From JAFKKS01 sp039808325 (GTDB taxonomy: Bacteria > Pseudomonadota > Alphaproteobacteria > Rhizobiales > Xanthobacteraceae): a DNA stretch of 27,209 bases. The notes below the pieces were generated by a model. That model was given only the letters and a program-made list of their open reading frames with translations. It had not been told where the DNA came from and did not search any database. A program made the position numbers and the translations under genes. The stretch spans positions 1-27,209 of the forward strand of contig JBDHSU010000048.1 in assembly GCA_039808325.1 (NCBI GenBank), read 5' to 3'. Position 1 is the stretch's first letter; the number at the start of each line of letters is the position of its first letter. Of the stretch, positions 15,987 through 23,197 are shown piece by piece.

Positions 15987-16036
15987 GGCACGATCCCGAA
16001 AAGCGGGAACCGGCTTTCGGAAATGACCGCGCTCAG
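15987..16036. repeat. Short palindromic intergenic repeat of rhizobial type
   Basis: Directly after the ATPase stop codon lies an element with core GATCCCGAAAAGCGGGAACC followed by GGCTTTCGGAAATGA. Its two halves are inverted (CCGAAAAGCGG at 15996-16006 against CCGGCTTTCGG at 16010-16020), giving a hairpin. From memory, very similar short elements (with cores such as CCGAAAAGTGG and CCGGTTTTCGG) are scattered in many copies through Bradyrhizobium and related genomes. Only one copy was noticed in this window. It could act as a terminator between the convergent operons. Confidence 0.6.
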
Positions 16037-16094
16037 GCGACAAGAGCGGCGGGCCCGATTCGACGCGGTTGAATAAGGCCCTCGCGCGTCATGC

Positions 16095-16898
16095 TCAGAT
16101 CAAGCGTGCGCGCACCGCCGTCACGATGATTTCGGCGATCACGACGACCGCGAAGATGGCGAGAAGGACGACCGCGACCTGATCCCAGTAGAGAAGGCTC
16201 ATGGCGGTCTCGAGCGCGACGCCGATGCCGCCGGCGCCGACCAGGCCGAGCACCGCGGATTCGCGGATGTTGATGTCCCAGCGGAACAGCGCGATCGACC
16301 AGAAGGCCGGCCGCGCTTGCGGCCAGTATCCCATCAGCAAGGTGGAAAAGCGTGAGGCGCCGGCGGCGGTAAGCGCCTCGATGCTGCCCATGTTCGCTTC
16401 CTCGAGGGCTTCGGCGAACAGCTTGCCGGTGAAGCCGATGGAGCGGAACGCGATGGCCATGGTGCCGGCGAGCGGGCCGGGGCCGAAAACCGCGACGAAC
16501 AGCAGCGCCCAGACGAGCGAGTTGACCGAGCGCGATGTGACGAACACGAACTTGGCGAAAAGATTGATCGGCGCGCTCGGCGTGACGTTGCGCGCCGCCA
16601 GGAGGCCGATCGGCACCGCCATGAGGACGGCGAGGAACGTTCCGACGGTCGCGATATGCAGCGTCTCGACCAACGCGGTCAGCGTCGGCTGGAGATAGGT
16701 CCAGTCGAGCGGCCACATGCGCGTGACGAGATCGGCCATCTGCGTCGGCGCGTCGTAGAGGAACTCGGGAATGACCTCGATCGTTCGCAGCGAGATGACG
16801 AGCGCCGCGACGGAGGCGAGATAGAAGGCGTAGCGCGAAAGCTTCTGCCCGAGCGTGAAGCGCCGCCAGTCGCGATGCAGGGTCTCGGTCACGGTCAT
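16095..16898 (-). CDS. phnE: Phosphonate/phosphate-ester-type ABC transporter permease (PhnE-like, second copy in operon)
   Basis: 267 residues. Membrane segments are evident near the N terminus (FYLASVAALVISL) and in the body. ETLHIATVGTFLAVLMAVPIGLLAARNVTP is the family's first core helix pair, and the EAA-type loop reads EANMGSIEALTAAGASR. RWDINIRESAVLGLVGAGGIG is the strongly conserved PhnE C-terminal segment. It forms the channel with the other PhnE, whose stop codon overlaps this start by 4 bases. It is the last gene of the minus-strand phn operon. The ligand is not shown by the permease; the Phn label is a family label, not proof of phosphonate. Confidence 0.88.
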   Translation of the reverse strand: MTVTETLHRDWRRFTLGQKLSRYAFYLASVAALVISLRTIEVIPEFLYDAPTQMADLVTRMWPLDWTYLQPTLTALVETLHIATVGTFLAVLMAVPIGLLAARNVTPSAPINLFAKFVFVTSRSVNSLVWALLFVAVFGPGPLAGTMAIAFRSIGFTGKLFAEALEEANMGSIEALTAAGASRFSTLLMGYWPQARPAFWSIALFRWDINIRESAVLGLVGAGGIGVALETAMSLLYWDQVAVVLLAIFAVVVIAEIIVTAVRARLI

Positions 16899-17689
16899 TG
16901 GAAGACCCGCCGCGCCCAGCCCGACACGATTTCCGCGAGCATGATCATGCCGACGATCACGATCAGGATCGCCAGCACGACGTCGAAGTCGAAGCGCTGG
17001 TAGGCGGTGAACAGCGTCGCGCCGATGCCGCCGCCGCCCACGATCCCGACCATCGTCGAGTTGCGCAGGTTCGAGTCGAGCTGGTAGGTCGAGAAGCCGA
17101 TGAAGCGCGGCAGCACTTGCGGCAGCACGCCCATGACCAGCACGGCGAAGAATCCGGCCCCGGTCGCGCGCACGGCCTCCACCTGCTTCAGCGATATCTC
17201 CTCGATCGCTTCCGCGAACAGCTTGGAAATGAAGCCGACGGAGGCGACGATGAGCGCCATCACGCCGGCGAGCGCGCCGAAGCCGATCGCCTTGACGAAG
17301 ATGATGGCGACGATGATCGGGTGGAACGAGCGGCAGAGCGCGACGAAGGCGCGCATCGGCCAGGTGATCCACACCGGCATCAGGTTGCGCGCGGCGAGGA
17401 AGCCGACCGGCAGCGCCAGCACGATGCCGAAGAAGCTCGCGATGATCGCGATCTGCAGGCTCTCGACGATACCGGAAATGATGAGCTCCGAACGCGCGAA
17501 GCTCGGCGGGAACATGCGCGCGAGAAAGCGCTGCCCGTGCTCGAGGCCGTAGCTCATGCGCTCGAGATTGAAGCCGAGGCGCGAGGCGGCGTAGACGAGG
17601 TAGATCGCGAAGGCGAGGAAGAACAGCCGCGCCGGCCAGTTCGGCGTGAAGGCGCGGCGGCGCGAGGACATCTGGTCGAGCGCGCTCAT
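16895..17689 (-). CDS. phnE: Phosphonate-type ABC transporter permease (PhnE-like, first copy in operon)
   Basis: 264 residues from ATG 17689. One membrane segment near the start (ARLFFLAFAIYLVYAASRLG), then SELIISGIVESLQIAIIASF, LPVGFLAARNLMPVW, the EAA loop EISLKQVEAVRATGAG, and the PhnE-type QLDSNLRNSTMVGIVGGGGIG near the C terminus. Start overlaps the phnC stop by 4-base ATGA, and its own stop overlaps the next permease in the same way, so translation is coupled along the operon. The two permeases are clearly different proteins rather than a recent duplication, as is usual for PhnE1/PhnE2 importers. Confidence 0.88.
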   Translation of the reverse strand: MSALDQMSSRRRAFTPNWPARLFFLAFAIYLVYAASRLGFNLERMSYGLEHGQRFLARMFPPSFARSELIISGIVESLQIAIIASFFGIVLALPVGFLAARNLMPVWITWPMRAFVALCRSFHPIIVAIIFVKAIGFGALAGVMALIVASVGFISKLFAEAIEEISLKQVEAVRATGAGFFAVLVMGVLPQVLPRFIGFSTYQLDSNLRNSTMVGIVGGGGIGATLFTAYQRFDFDVVLAILIVIVGMIMLAEIVSGWARRVFQ

Positions 17690-18492
17690 TCGAGCCAGTT
17701 CTCGCCGCCGTAGATGGTGTTGAGGTCCTTGTCGGTGAGGTCGCCGGGGTGCCCGTCGTAAACGACGCGGCCGCCGGTCATGCCGACGATTCGCGTCGCG
17801 AAGCGGCGCGCCAGATCGACGTTGTGAATGTTGACGACGACGGGAATGTTGCGCTCGGCGCCGAGGTTGCGCAGGAGTTCCATGATCTCGACCGACGTTT
17901 TCGGATCGAGCGACGAGGTCGGCTCGTCGGCGAGGATGATCTTCGGCTCCTGCATCACGGCGCGGGCGATGCCGACGCGCTGGCGCTGCCCGCCCGAGAG
18001 CGCGTCGGCGCGGCGATTCTCGAAGCCGGAGAGCCCGACCGCATCGAGCAGGCTGAAGGCATGATCGATGTCGGCTTGAGGAAAGCGGCGCAGCCAAACG
18101 CGCCAGGCCGAAACGTAGCCCAGCCGGCCGCACAGCAGGTTCTCCATCACCGTCAGGCGTTCGACCAGGTTGTATTCCTGGAACACCATGCCGATGCGGC
18201 GGCGCGCCTCGCGCAACGCCGCGCCGCCCAGTTTCGCGAGGTCCTGCCCGCCGTAGAGGATTTCGCCGGATGTCGGCTGCACCAAGCGATTGATGCAGCG
18301 GATCAGCGTGCTTTTTCCGGTGCCGGACGGGCCGATGATGGCGGTGAGCCCGGAGCCCGGAATCTCCAGGTTGATGTCCTTGAGGACCGGGACGCCGGCG
18401 CGATACTCCTTCGACAGGTGCCGCAGCACCAAGGCATCGCCGGCGGCGGCGCGCTCGTCCGTCACGTCACCCGCCGCTGCAGGCGTCAGCAT
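17686..18492 (-). CDS. phnC: Phosphonate-type ABC transporter ATP-binding protein (PhnC-like)
   Basis: 268 residues. Walker A GPSGTGKST, Q-loop in the PhnC-typical VFQEYNLVERLTVMENLL, a GRLGY segment shared by PhnC proteins, signature LSGGQRQR, Walker B ILADEPTSSLDP and VVNIHNVDLA with the switch histidine are all present. It powers the adjacent PhnE pair. Its ATG overlaps the phnD stop by one base (TAATG). The first 20 or so residues are an Ala-rich lead-in before the ABC domain. It is close in pattern to the plus-strand PhnC at 21546, which supports a paralogous pair of importers. Confidence 0.92.
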   Translation of the reverse strand: MLTPAAAGDVTDERAAAGDALVLRHLSKEYRAGVPVLKDINLEIPGSGLTAIIGPSGTGKSTLIRCINRLVQPTSGEILYGGQDLAKLGGAALREARRRIGMVFQEYNLVERLTVMENLLCGRLGYVSAWRVWLRRFPQADIDHAFSLLDAVGLSGFENRRADALSGGQRQRVGIARAVMQEPKIILADEPTSSLDPKTSVEIMELLRNLGAERNIPVVVNIHNVDLARRFATRIVGMTGGRVVYDGHPGDLTDKDLNTIYGGENWLE

Positions 18493-19523
18493 TACGGCTT
18501 CTTGCTGCCGGCTTTCGCCTTCGCTTTCGCGGCTTCCCGCGCCGATTCCTTCTCGTAGGCCGCCTTGTTGTACGGCGTTCCGGATTTCTCGGCGACTTCG
18601 CGGATCACCGCCCAATCCTTGATGTAGCTGATCGGCGCGAAGCGGTCGTCGCCTTCGAAGTCCTTCTGCATCTGCGGCGGGAAGCGGAAGTCGTAGAAAC
18701 ACTGGACCATCTTCTTGGCGAGTTCCGGCTTCAGGTCGTGCGCATAGGCGAATCCGGACGTCGGGAATCTCTGGCTCTTGTAGATGATGCGGTAGTCCTC
18801 GGCCTTGATCGTTCCGCGCGCCACCATGCGCTCGAACACATCCGACGCCACGCCGCCGGCGTCGTAGTCGCCCGTTCCGACGCCCAATGCGGTCTTGTCG
18901 TGGCCGCCGGACCAGAGGGGCGTGTAGTCCTTGTTCGGGGTGAGCCCCTCGGCCGGGAACAGCGCGATCGGCGCGAGGTTGCCGGAGTTGGAGGAGGGCG
19001 CCGTGTGCGCGACCCGCTTGCCCTTGAGGTCGCTGAGCTTCTGGTACGGACTGTCCTTCTTCACCAGCATGATGAGATGGTAGCCCTGCGGACCGTCGGC
19101 CGTGCCCTTGGCGGCGAACGGCACGGCGCCCGCCATGTTCACGGCGAAGCCGAGCGGGCCGGTGGAGAAGCCGGCGACATGCAGCCGGCCCGAGCGCATC
19201 GCCTCGATCTCCGCGGAGTTCGACTGCACCGGGTAATAGACGACGCGCTTGTCGATGCACTTGCCGAGATATTCGGTGAAGGGCTTGAAGGCGTTCTCGT
19301 ACACCGCCGGGTCTTCCACCGGCGTATAGGCAAACACGATCACGCTCGGGTCGCGCGTCTTTGCCGGTACGTCGGCGACGAGGTCCTTGTTTTCGTCGCA
19401 ATAGGCTTCGTCGAGCTCGCCGCGATTGCTGCACGCTTGCGCCGGCGTGACGCCGAGCGCCAGCAGCGACACACCGAAGGCGAGACCAAAACCCAGAAAA
19501 ATAGCGGCGTTGCGCGTCTTCAC
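18492..19523 (-). CDS. phnD: Phosphate/phosphite/phosphonate-type substrate-binding protein (PhnD-like)
   Basis: 343 residues, GTG start with GGGAGGAC 5 bases upstream. Signal peptide about 1-30 (hydrophobic core IFLGFGLAFGVSLLALGV, then TPAQA). The mature protein begins with Cys31 and Cys42 bracketing a short segment, then D43-x-N45-x-D47-x-x-x-D51, reminiscent of a calcium-binding loop. PhnD features follow: FAYTPVEDPAVYENAF, EIEAMRSGRLHVAGF, GKRVAHTAPSSNSG and a late SYIKDWAVIRE. It binds the ligand in the periplasm for the PhnC/PhnE proteins. No canonical lipobox surrounds Cys31, so a disulfide is more likely than a lipid anchor. The Lys/Ala-rich tail (AREAAKAKAKAGSKK) is unusual. It is the lead gene of the minus-strand operon. 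Confidence 0.9.
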   Translation of the reverse strand: MKTRNAAIFLGFGLAFGVSLLALGVTPAQACSNRGELDEAYCDENKDLVADVPAKTRDPSVIVFAYTPVEDPAVYENAFKPFTEYLGKCIDKRVVYYPVQSNSAEIEAMRSGRLHVAGFSTGPLGFAVNMAGAVPFAAKGTADGPQGYHLIMLVKKDSPYQKLSDLKGKRVAHTAPSSNSGNLAPIALFPAEGLTPNKDYTPLWSGGHDKTALGVGTGDYDAGGVASDVFERMVARGTIKAEDYRIIYKSQRFPTSGFAYAHDLKPELAKKMVQCFYDFRFPPQMQKDFEGDDRFAPISYIKDWAVIREVAEKSGTPYNKAAYEKESAREAAKAKAKAGSKKP

Positions 19524-19546
19524 GATCGTCCTCCCAACCAGTCATC

Positions 19547-19560
19547 GCGCCTTATGGCGC
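19547..19560 (-). promoter_or_regulatory. Small palindrome in the phnD leader
   Basis: GCGCC (19547-19551), TTAT, GGCGC (19556-19560): a perfect 5-bp inverted repeat between the candidate promoter and the phnD start on the minus strand. It could be an operator half-pair or a leader hairpin. Short enough to be chance. Confidence 0.25.
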
Positions 19561-19589
19561 TGTGTAATTCATCGGCGCAGGATCGCCGG

Positions 19590-19619
19590 GTGACAATGTT
19601 CGAGCCTCCAGTGTAAGAT
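19590..19619 (+). promoter_or_regulatory. Weak candidate promoter for the DeoR-family gene
   Basis: GTGACA (19590-19595), 18-base spacer, TAAGAT (19614-19619), about 50 bases before the deoR ATG. Each element departs from consensus, so this is tentative; its interest lies in overlapping the opposed phnD promoter. Confidence 0.3.
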
Positions 19620-19638
19620 TTCTTCCAAAGGGTGACAA
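19610..19638 (-). promoter_or_regulatory. Sigma70-type promoter for the minus-strand phnDCEE operon
   Basis: Read on the minus strand: TTGTCA (19638-19633), exactly 17 bases, TACACT (19615-19610). Five and four of six consensus bases match, with ideal spacing. Transcription would begin near 19603, giving a leader of about 80 bases before the phnD GTG. Confidence 0.5.
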
Positions 19639-19669
19639 GCCGCCGCGGCGCGCGATCAGGGCCTGGCTG

Positions 19670-20464
19670 ATGAATCGCACACAGACAAAAGTCGAGGTCG
19701 CGGCGCTGACCGCGCGCCAGCGCCGTGTGCTCTCCGCCGTGCAGGAACTGGGCTTTGCGACGATCGACAGCCTCGCGCGGCAGTTCGCCGTGTCGAGCCA
19801 GACGGTGCGCCGCGACATCATCAAGCTGCAAGAGGAAAACTACCTGCAGCGCTTCCATGGCGGCGCGGGCCTTGCCGACGGCTCGTTTCGCGTCGGCTAT
19901 GCGCAGAAGTTGCGAACGTCGCCGCAAGGCAAGCGCCGGATCGGGGAGGCCGTCGCGGCCATGATACCGGACGGGGCCGCCGTGTTTCTCGATGTCGGCA
20001 CCACCGTCGAGGCGGTGGCGCGGGCCCTGCTTGCCAAGGCCGATCTGCGTGTTTTCACCTGCAGCGCCTCGGTGGCGATGATCTTGTGCACCAGCGGAAA
20101 ATTCGAGGTGTTCGTCACCGGCGGCGTGGTGCGCGGCGCCAACGGCTCGCTGGTCGGGGGCGCGGCCATCAATCAGGTCAACATGCTGCGCACCGACTAT
20201 GCCGTCATCGGGCTCGGCGGGTTCGACGACGACGGTTCGCCGATGGATTTCGACCTGGAGAAGATCGCGGTGCGCCAAGCGGCCCTCGCCCGGACGCGGC
20301 ACGCGATCGCCGTCGCCGACACCTCGAAGTTCGAGAAGACAGGGGTGGCGCGCATCGCGCCGCTGTCCGCCTTCCACGCGGTGGTGACCGACGGCCGGCC
20401 TCCCGCGAAGCTGCTGGCCCGCCTGCGGGAGGCCGGCACGAAAGCGGTTGTCGCCGCCGTTTGA
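19670..20464 (+). CDS. DeoR/GlpR-family transcriptional regulator
   Basis: 264 residues, the usual length. N-terminal winged helix-turn-helix at about 15-70, with ATIDSLARQFAVSSQTVRRD (recognition helix) and the DeoR-specific LQRFHGGAGL. The C-terminal DeoR sugar-phosphate sensor domain has DVGTTVEAVARAL (about 107-119), FVTGGVV, INMLRTDYAVIGLGGFDDDG-like core and AVADTSKFEK. DeoR regulators are mostly repressors released by a phosphorylated sugar or polyol. It lies between two divergent phnDCEE operons, so it is the obvious regulator of both. This family is not the usual partner of phosphonate genes (PhnF is GntR-type), which hints at a sugar-phosphate-like effector. It may be co-transcribed with the plus-strand operon 89 bases downstream. 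Confidence 0.92.
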   Translation: MNRTQTKVEVAALTARQRRVLSAVQELGFATIDSLARQFAVSSQTVRRDIIKLQEENYLQRFHGGAGLADGSFRVGYAQKLRTSPQGKRRIGEAVAAMIPDGAAVFLDVGTTVEAVARALLAKADLRVFTCSASVAMILCTSGKFEVFVTGGVVRGANGSLVGGAAINQVNMLRTDYAVIGLGGFDDDGSPMDFDLEKIAVRQAALARTRHAIAVADTSKFEKTGVARIAPLSAFHAVVTDGRPPAKLLARLREAGTKAVVAAV

Positions 20465-20553
20465 GGCTGGTCGTTTTCGATCAAAGTGGTAGAAATAGAT
20501 CATCGATCCGCCGCATCCGCTCGCAGAAGGCGCACGGCAAGGGAGAAGACGAC
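20465..20553 (+). promoter_or_regulatory. Leader between deoR and the second phnD, with a possible DeoR-type site
   Basis: The gap is AT-richer than its surroundings at 20473-20510. CGTTTTCGAT (20472-20481) matches seven of ten positions of the GlpR half-site. An internal promoter is possible but no clean -35/-10 pair was found. The Shine-Dalgarno GGGAGAAG lies 6 or so bases before the phnD ATG. Confidence 0.3.
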
Positions 20554-21543
20554 ATGCAGCACTGGGCAGTTACGGCCGCATTGGCATCGGCACTGGCGGC
20601 TTTTTCGGGCATCGCGTCCGCGCAGCAGTCCTGCGCCAACCGGGGCACGCTCGATGTGCGTTATTGCGACGCCAACGGCGATCTCGTCGCGGACACGCCG
20701 ACCGACAAGGCGCAGCAGAAGAATCCGGATACCCTGATCTTCTCCTACACGCCGGTCGAGGATCCGTCGGTCTACGAGAACGTCTTTGCCGATTTCCTGA
20801 CGCATCTCAGCAAGGTCACCGGCAAGAAGGCGAAGTGGTTCGCGGCCGAGTCCTACGCCGCGCAGGTCGAGGCGATGCGCTCCGGCCGCTTGCACATCGC
20901 CGGCGTCGCGAGCGGTCCGACGCCGTTCGCGGTCAACCTCGCGGGTTTCGTGCCGATCGTGGCGATGGAGCGCAAGGACGGGACGATCGGCTACACGCTG
21001 CAGGTCATCGTGCCGAAAGACAGCCCGATCAAGACCATCGCGGATCTCAAGGGCAAGCGCGTCGCGCACGTCTCCCCGTCGTCGAATTCCGGCGACACCG
21101 CGCCGCGCATCCTCTTCAAGGCGCAGGGCATCGAGCCGGGCAAGGACTACGAAATCATCTATTCCGGCAAGCACGACAACTCGATCCTGGGCGTCGCGAA
21201 CAAGGACTATGACGCCGCCCCGATTGCGTCGAGCGTTCTCGATCGCATGGTGGCGCGCGGCGTTCTCAAGCGCGAGGACCTGCGCGTCATCTACGAGTCG
21301 GCGCCGTTCCCGCGCACCGCTTTCGGCGTCGCGCACGATCTGACGCCGGAGCTGCAGGAGAAGATCAAGCGGGCCTTCCTCACCTTCGATTTCGTCAATT
21401 CCAAGCTCGGCAAGGAGTTCAAGGACGAGAAGGCGTTCAAGCCGATCGACTACAAGCGGGACTGGGTCGACATCCGCACCATCCAGAAGGAAACCGGCAT
21501 CAGCTACACGCACGAAGGCTTGGCCAAGCTGAAGAAGGACTGA
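20554..21543 (+). CDS. phnD: Phosphate/phosphite/phosphonate-type substrate-binding protein (PhnD-like), second copy
   Basis: 329 residues; signal peptide about 1-23 (VTAALASALAAFSGIASA). It is a clear paralogue of the PhnD at 18492-19523. The same Cys pair (Cys27, Cys38) is present, as is the acidic loop D39-x-N41-x-D43-x-x-x-D47. FSYTPVEDPSVYENVF, VEAMRSGRLHIAGV, GKRVAHVSPSSNSG and IDYKRDWVDIR line up with it, and the Lys/Ala-rich tail is absent. The differences in the pocket region (for example GPTPFAVNLAGFVPIVAMERK against GPLGFAVNMAGAVPFAAKG) suggest related but non-identical ligands. It heads the plus-strand importer operon and stops 2 bases before the phnC start. Confidence 0.9.
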   Translation: MQHWAVTAALASALAAFSGIASAQQSCANRGTLDVRYCDANGDLVADTPTDKAQQKNPDTLIFSYTPVEDPSVYENVFADFLTHLSKVTGKKAKWFAAESYAAQVEAMRSGRLHIAGVASGPTPFAVNLAGFVPIVAMERKDGTIGYTLQVIVPKDSPIKTIADLKGKRVAHVSPSSNSGDTAPRILFKAQGIEPGKDYEIIYSGKHDNSILGVANKDYDAAPIASSVLDRMVARGVLKREDLRVIYESAPFPRTAFGVAHDLTPELQEKIKRAFLTFDFVNSKLGKEFKDEKAFKPIDYKRDWVDIRTIQKETGISYTHEGLAKLKKD

Positions 21544-21545
21544 CG

Positions 21546-22391
21546 GTGTCGGCGACGTCGCAGGCCGCGCAGGGCAAGCCGCGGCCGATCTTGCAGATCG
21601 ACGGCCTGGAGAAGGTCTACGCCACCGGCAAGCGCGCGCTCGGCGGCATCGATCTCGCGATCGATCGTCCGCAGCTTGTCGCCGTGATCGGCTCGTCCGG
21701 GGCTGGCAAGAGCACGCTGATCCGCTGCATCAACCGTCTGGTCGAGCCGACCGCCGGCCGCATTCTGCTCAACGGCGAAGACGTGGTCGCGCTCGACCGC
21801 AAGGGCTTGCGCGCGGCGCGGCGGCGTATCGGCATGATCTTCCAGGAATACAACCTGGTCGAGCGGCTGACCGTGATGCAGAACGTCCTGTCGGGCCGTC
21901 TCGGTTATGTCGGCCTCTTCGCGTCGCTGCGCTATCGCTTTCCGCCGGAGGACATCCGTGGAGCCTTCGCGCTGCTCGACCGCGTCGGGCTCGACGGCTA
22001 TCACAATCGTCGCGCCGACGCGCTCTCCGGCGGGCAGCGCCAGCGCGTCGGCATCGCGCGCGCGCTGATGCAGCGCCCCGATCTTCTCCTCCTCGACGAG
22101 CCGACCGCGAGCCTCGATCCGAAAACCGCCCGCCAGATCATGCGGCTGGTCAAGGAGCTGGTGAGCGAGCGGCAGACGCCGGCGATCATCAATATCCACG
22201 ACGTCGCGCTCGCCAAGGCGTTCGCGGATCGCATCGTCGGCTTGAAGGACGGCGTGGTCGCCTTCGACGGCGATCCCGCGAAGCTCGACGATGCCGCGCT
22301 CGCCGTTATCTACGGCGACGAGGACTGGGCGACGGATGCGGACGATGTCTTGCCGTCCGCGCCGGCGCCGGCCCGGGAGGCGGCGTCGTGA
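21546..22391 (+). CDS. phnC: Phosphonate-type ABC transporter ATP-binding protein (PhnC-like), second copy
   Basis: 281 residues from GTG 21546. Walker A GSSGAGKST, FQEYNLVERLTVMQNVLSGRLGY (PhnC hallmark run, split here by family variation), signature LSGGQRQR, Walker B LLLDEPTASLDP, and NIHDVALA with the switch histidine. A C-terminal extension of about 20 residues (Asp/Ala/Pro-rich, after EDWATD) goes beyond the minus-strand paralogue. It powers the PhnE pair downstream; its stop overlaps the next start by four bases (GTGA). Confidence 0.92.
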   Translation: MSATSQAAQGKPRPILQIDGLEKVYATGKRALGGIDLAIDRPQLVAVIGSSGAGKSTLIRCINRLVEPTAGRILLNGEDVVALDRKGLRAARRRIGMIFQEYNLVERLTVMQNVLSGRLGYVGLFASLRYRFPPEDIRGAFALLDRVGLDGYHNRRADALSGGQRQRVGIARALMQRPDLLLLDEPTASLDPKTARQIMRLVKELVSERQTPAIINIHDVALAKAFADRIVGLKDGVVAFDGDPAKLDDAALAVIYGDEDWATDADDVLPSAPAPAREAAS

Positions 22392-23197
22392 GCCTCGTCT
22401 CGCCGTCGATCGATGCGGCGGCATGGCGCCCGCCGACGATCTTCGGGTCGCGCGCGCGCCGGCTCGTGTTTTGGCTCGCCGTCGCGGCCTATGTCGTGTG
22501 GTCGCTGTCCGACCTCGATATCGACGGCGCCCGCGTGCTCGCCGGCTTCCCGCGCGCGCTCCACATGTTCGAGCGGATGATCCCGCCGAGCTTCGAGCGC
22601 TGGGAGATTCTCGTCAACGGCATGGTCGAGAGCATTCAGATGGCGATCGCCTCCAGCCTGCTCGGGGCCGTGCTGGCGTTGCCGATCGGCATCGCCGCCG
22701 CGGTCAATCTCGCGCCGCGGCCGATCTATCTTCTGGCGCGCGGCTTCATCGTTCTCGGCCGCACGTTCCACGAAATCATCATCGCCATCTTTTTCGTGAA
22801 GCTGTTCGGCTTCGGCCCGGTTGCGGGGCTGCTCACGCTGGCGTTCGCGTCGGCGATCTTCCTCGGCAAGATGCTGGCCGAGGACATCGAGAACATGAAG
22901 CCGGGGCCGGTCGAGGCCGTGCGCGCGACCGGCGCGACCTTTGCGCAAGTCGTCGCCTATGCCGTCGCGCCGCAGGTCATGGTGAAGACGCTCGGCGTTT
23001 TCATCTATCGGCTCGACGCCAATCTGCGCCATTCCACGGTCGTCGGCATCGTCGGCGCCGGCGGCATCGGGCAGACGCTGTCCGCGTCCTTCTCCCGCTA
23101 CGATTACGATTTCGCGAGCGCCATCCTGCTGTCCATCGCCGCGCTGGTGGCGCTCGGCGAATGGTTCAGCGACTGGGCGCGGAGGCGATTGCGATGA
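22388..23197 (+). CDS. phnE: Phosphonate-type ABC transporter permease (PhnE-like), first permease of second importer
   Basis: 269 residues from GTG 22388. One N-terminal membrane segment (RLVFWLAVAAYVVWSLSDL), then EILVNGMVESIQMAIASSLL, LPIGIAAAVNLAPRP, the EAA-type loop ENMKPGPVEAVRATGATF, and RLDANLRHSTVVGIVGAGGIG. It corresponds in order and sequence to the minus-strand permease at 16895-17689, so the whole cassette, not just the binding protein, is duplicated. Its end overlaps the next permease by 4 bases. Confidence 0.88.
   Translation: MSLVSPSIDAAAWRPPTIFGSRARRLVFWLAVAAYVVWSLSDLDIDGARVLAGFPRALHMFERMIPPSFERWEILVNGMVESIQMAIASSLLGAVLALPIGIAAAVNLAPRPIYLLARGFIVLGRTFHEIIIAIFFVKLFGFGPVAGLLTLAFASAIFLGKMLAEDIENMKPGPVEAVRATGATFAQVVAYAVAPQVMVKTLGVFIYRLDANLRHSTVVGIVGAGGIGQTLSASFSRYDYDFASAILLSIAALVALGEWFSDWARRRLR

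Larger units (their letters stand above)
19588..19638. promoter_or_regulatory. Candidate regulator-binding region: two GGGTGACAA repeats 42 bp apart plus a GlpR-like half-site
   Basis: GGGTGACAA occurs at 19588-19596 and 19630-19638, a 42-bp phase close to four helical turns. The first copy covers the -35 of a possible deoR promoter and the second covers the -35 of the phnD promoter on the other strand. AATGTTCGAG at 19595-19604 matches the known GlpR (DeoR-family) half-site WATGTTCGWT at nine of ten positions. These are natural binding sites for the DeoR-type protein encoded beside them. Binding itself is inferred. Confidence 0.45.
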
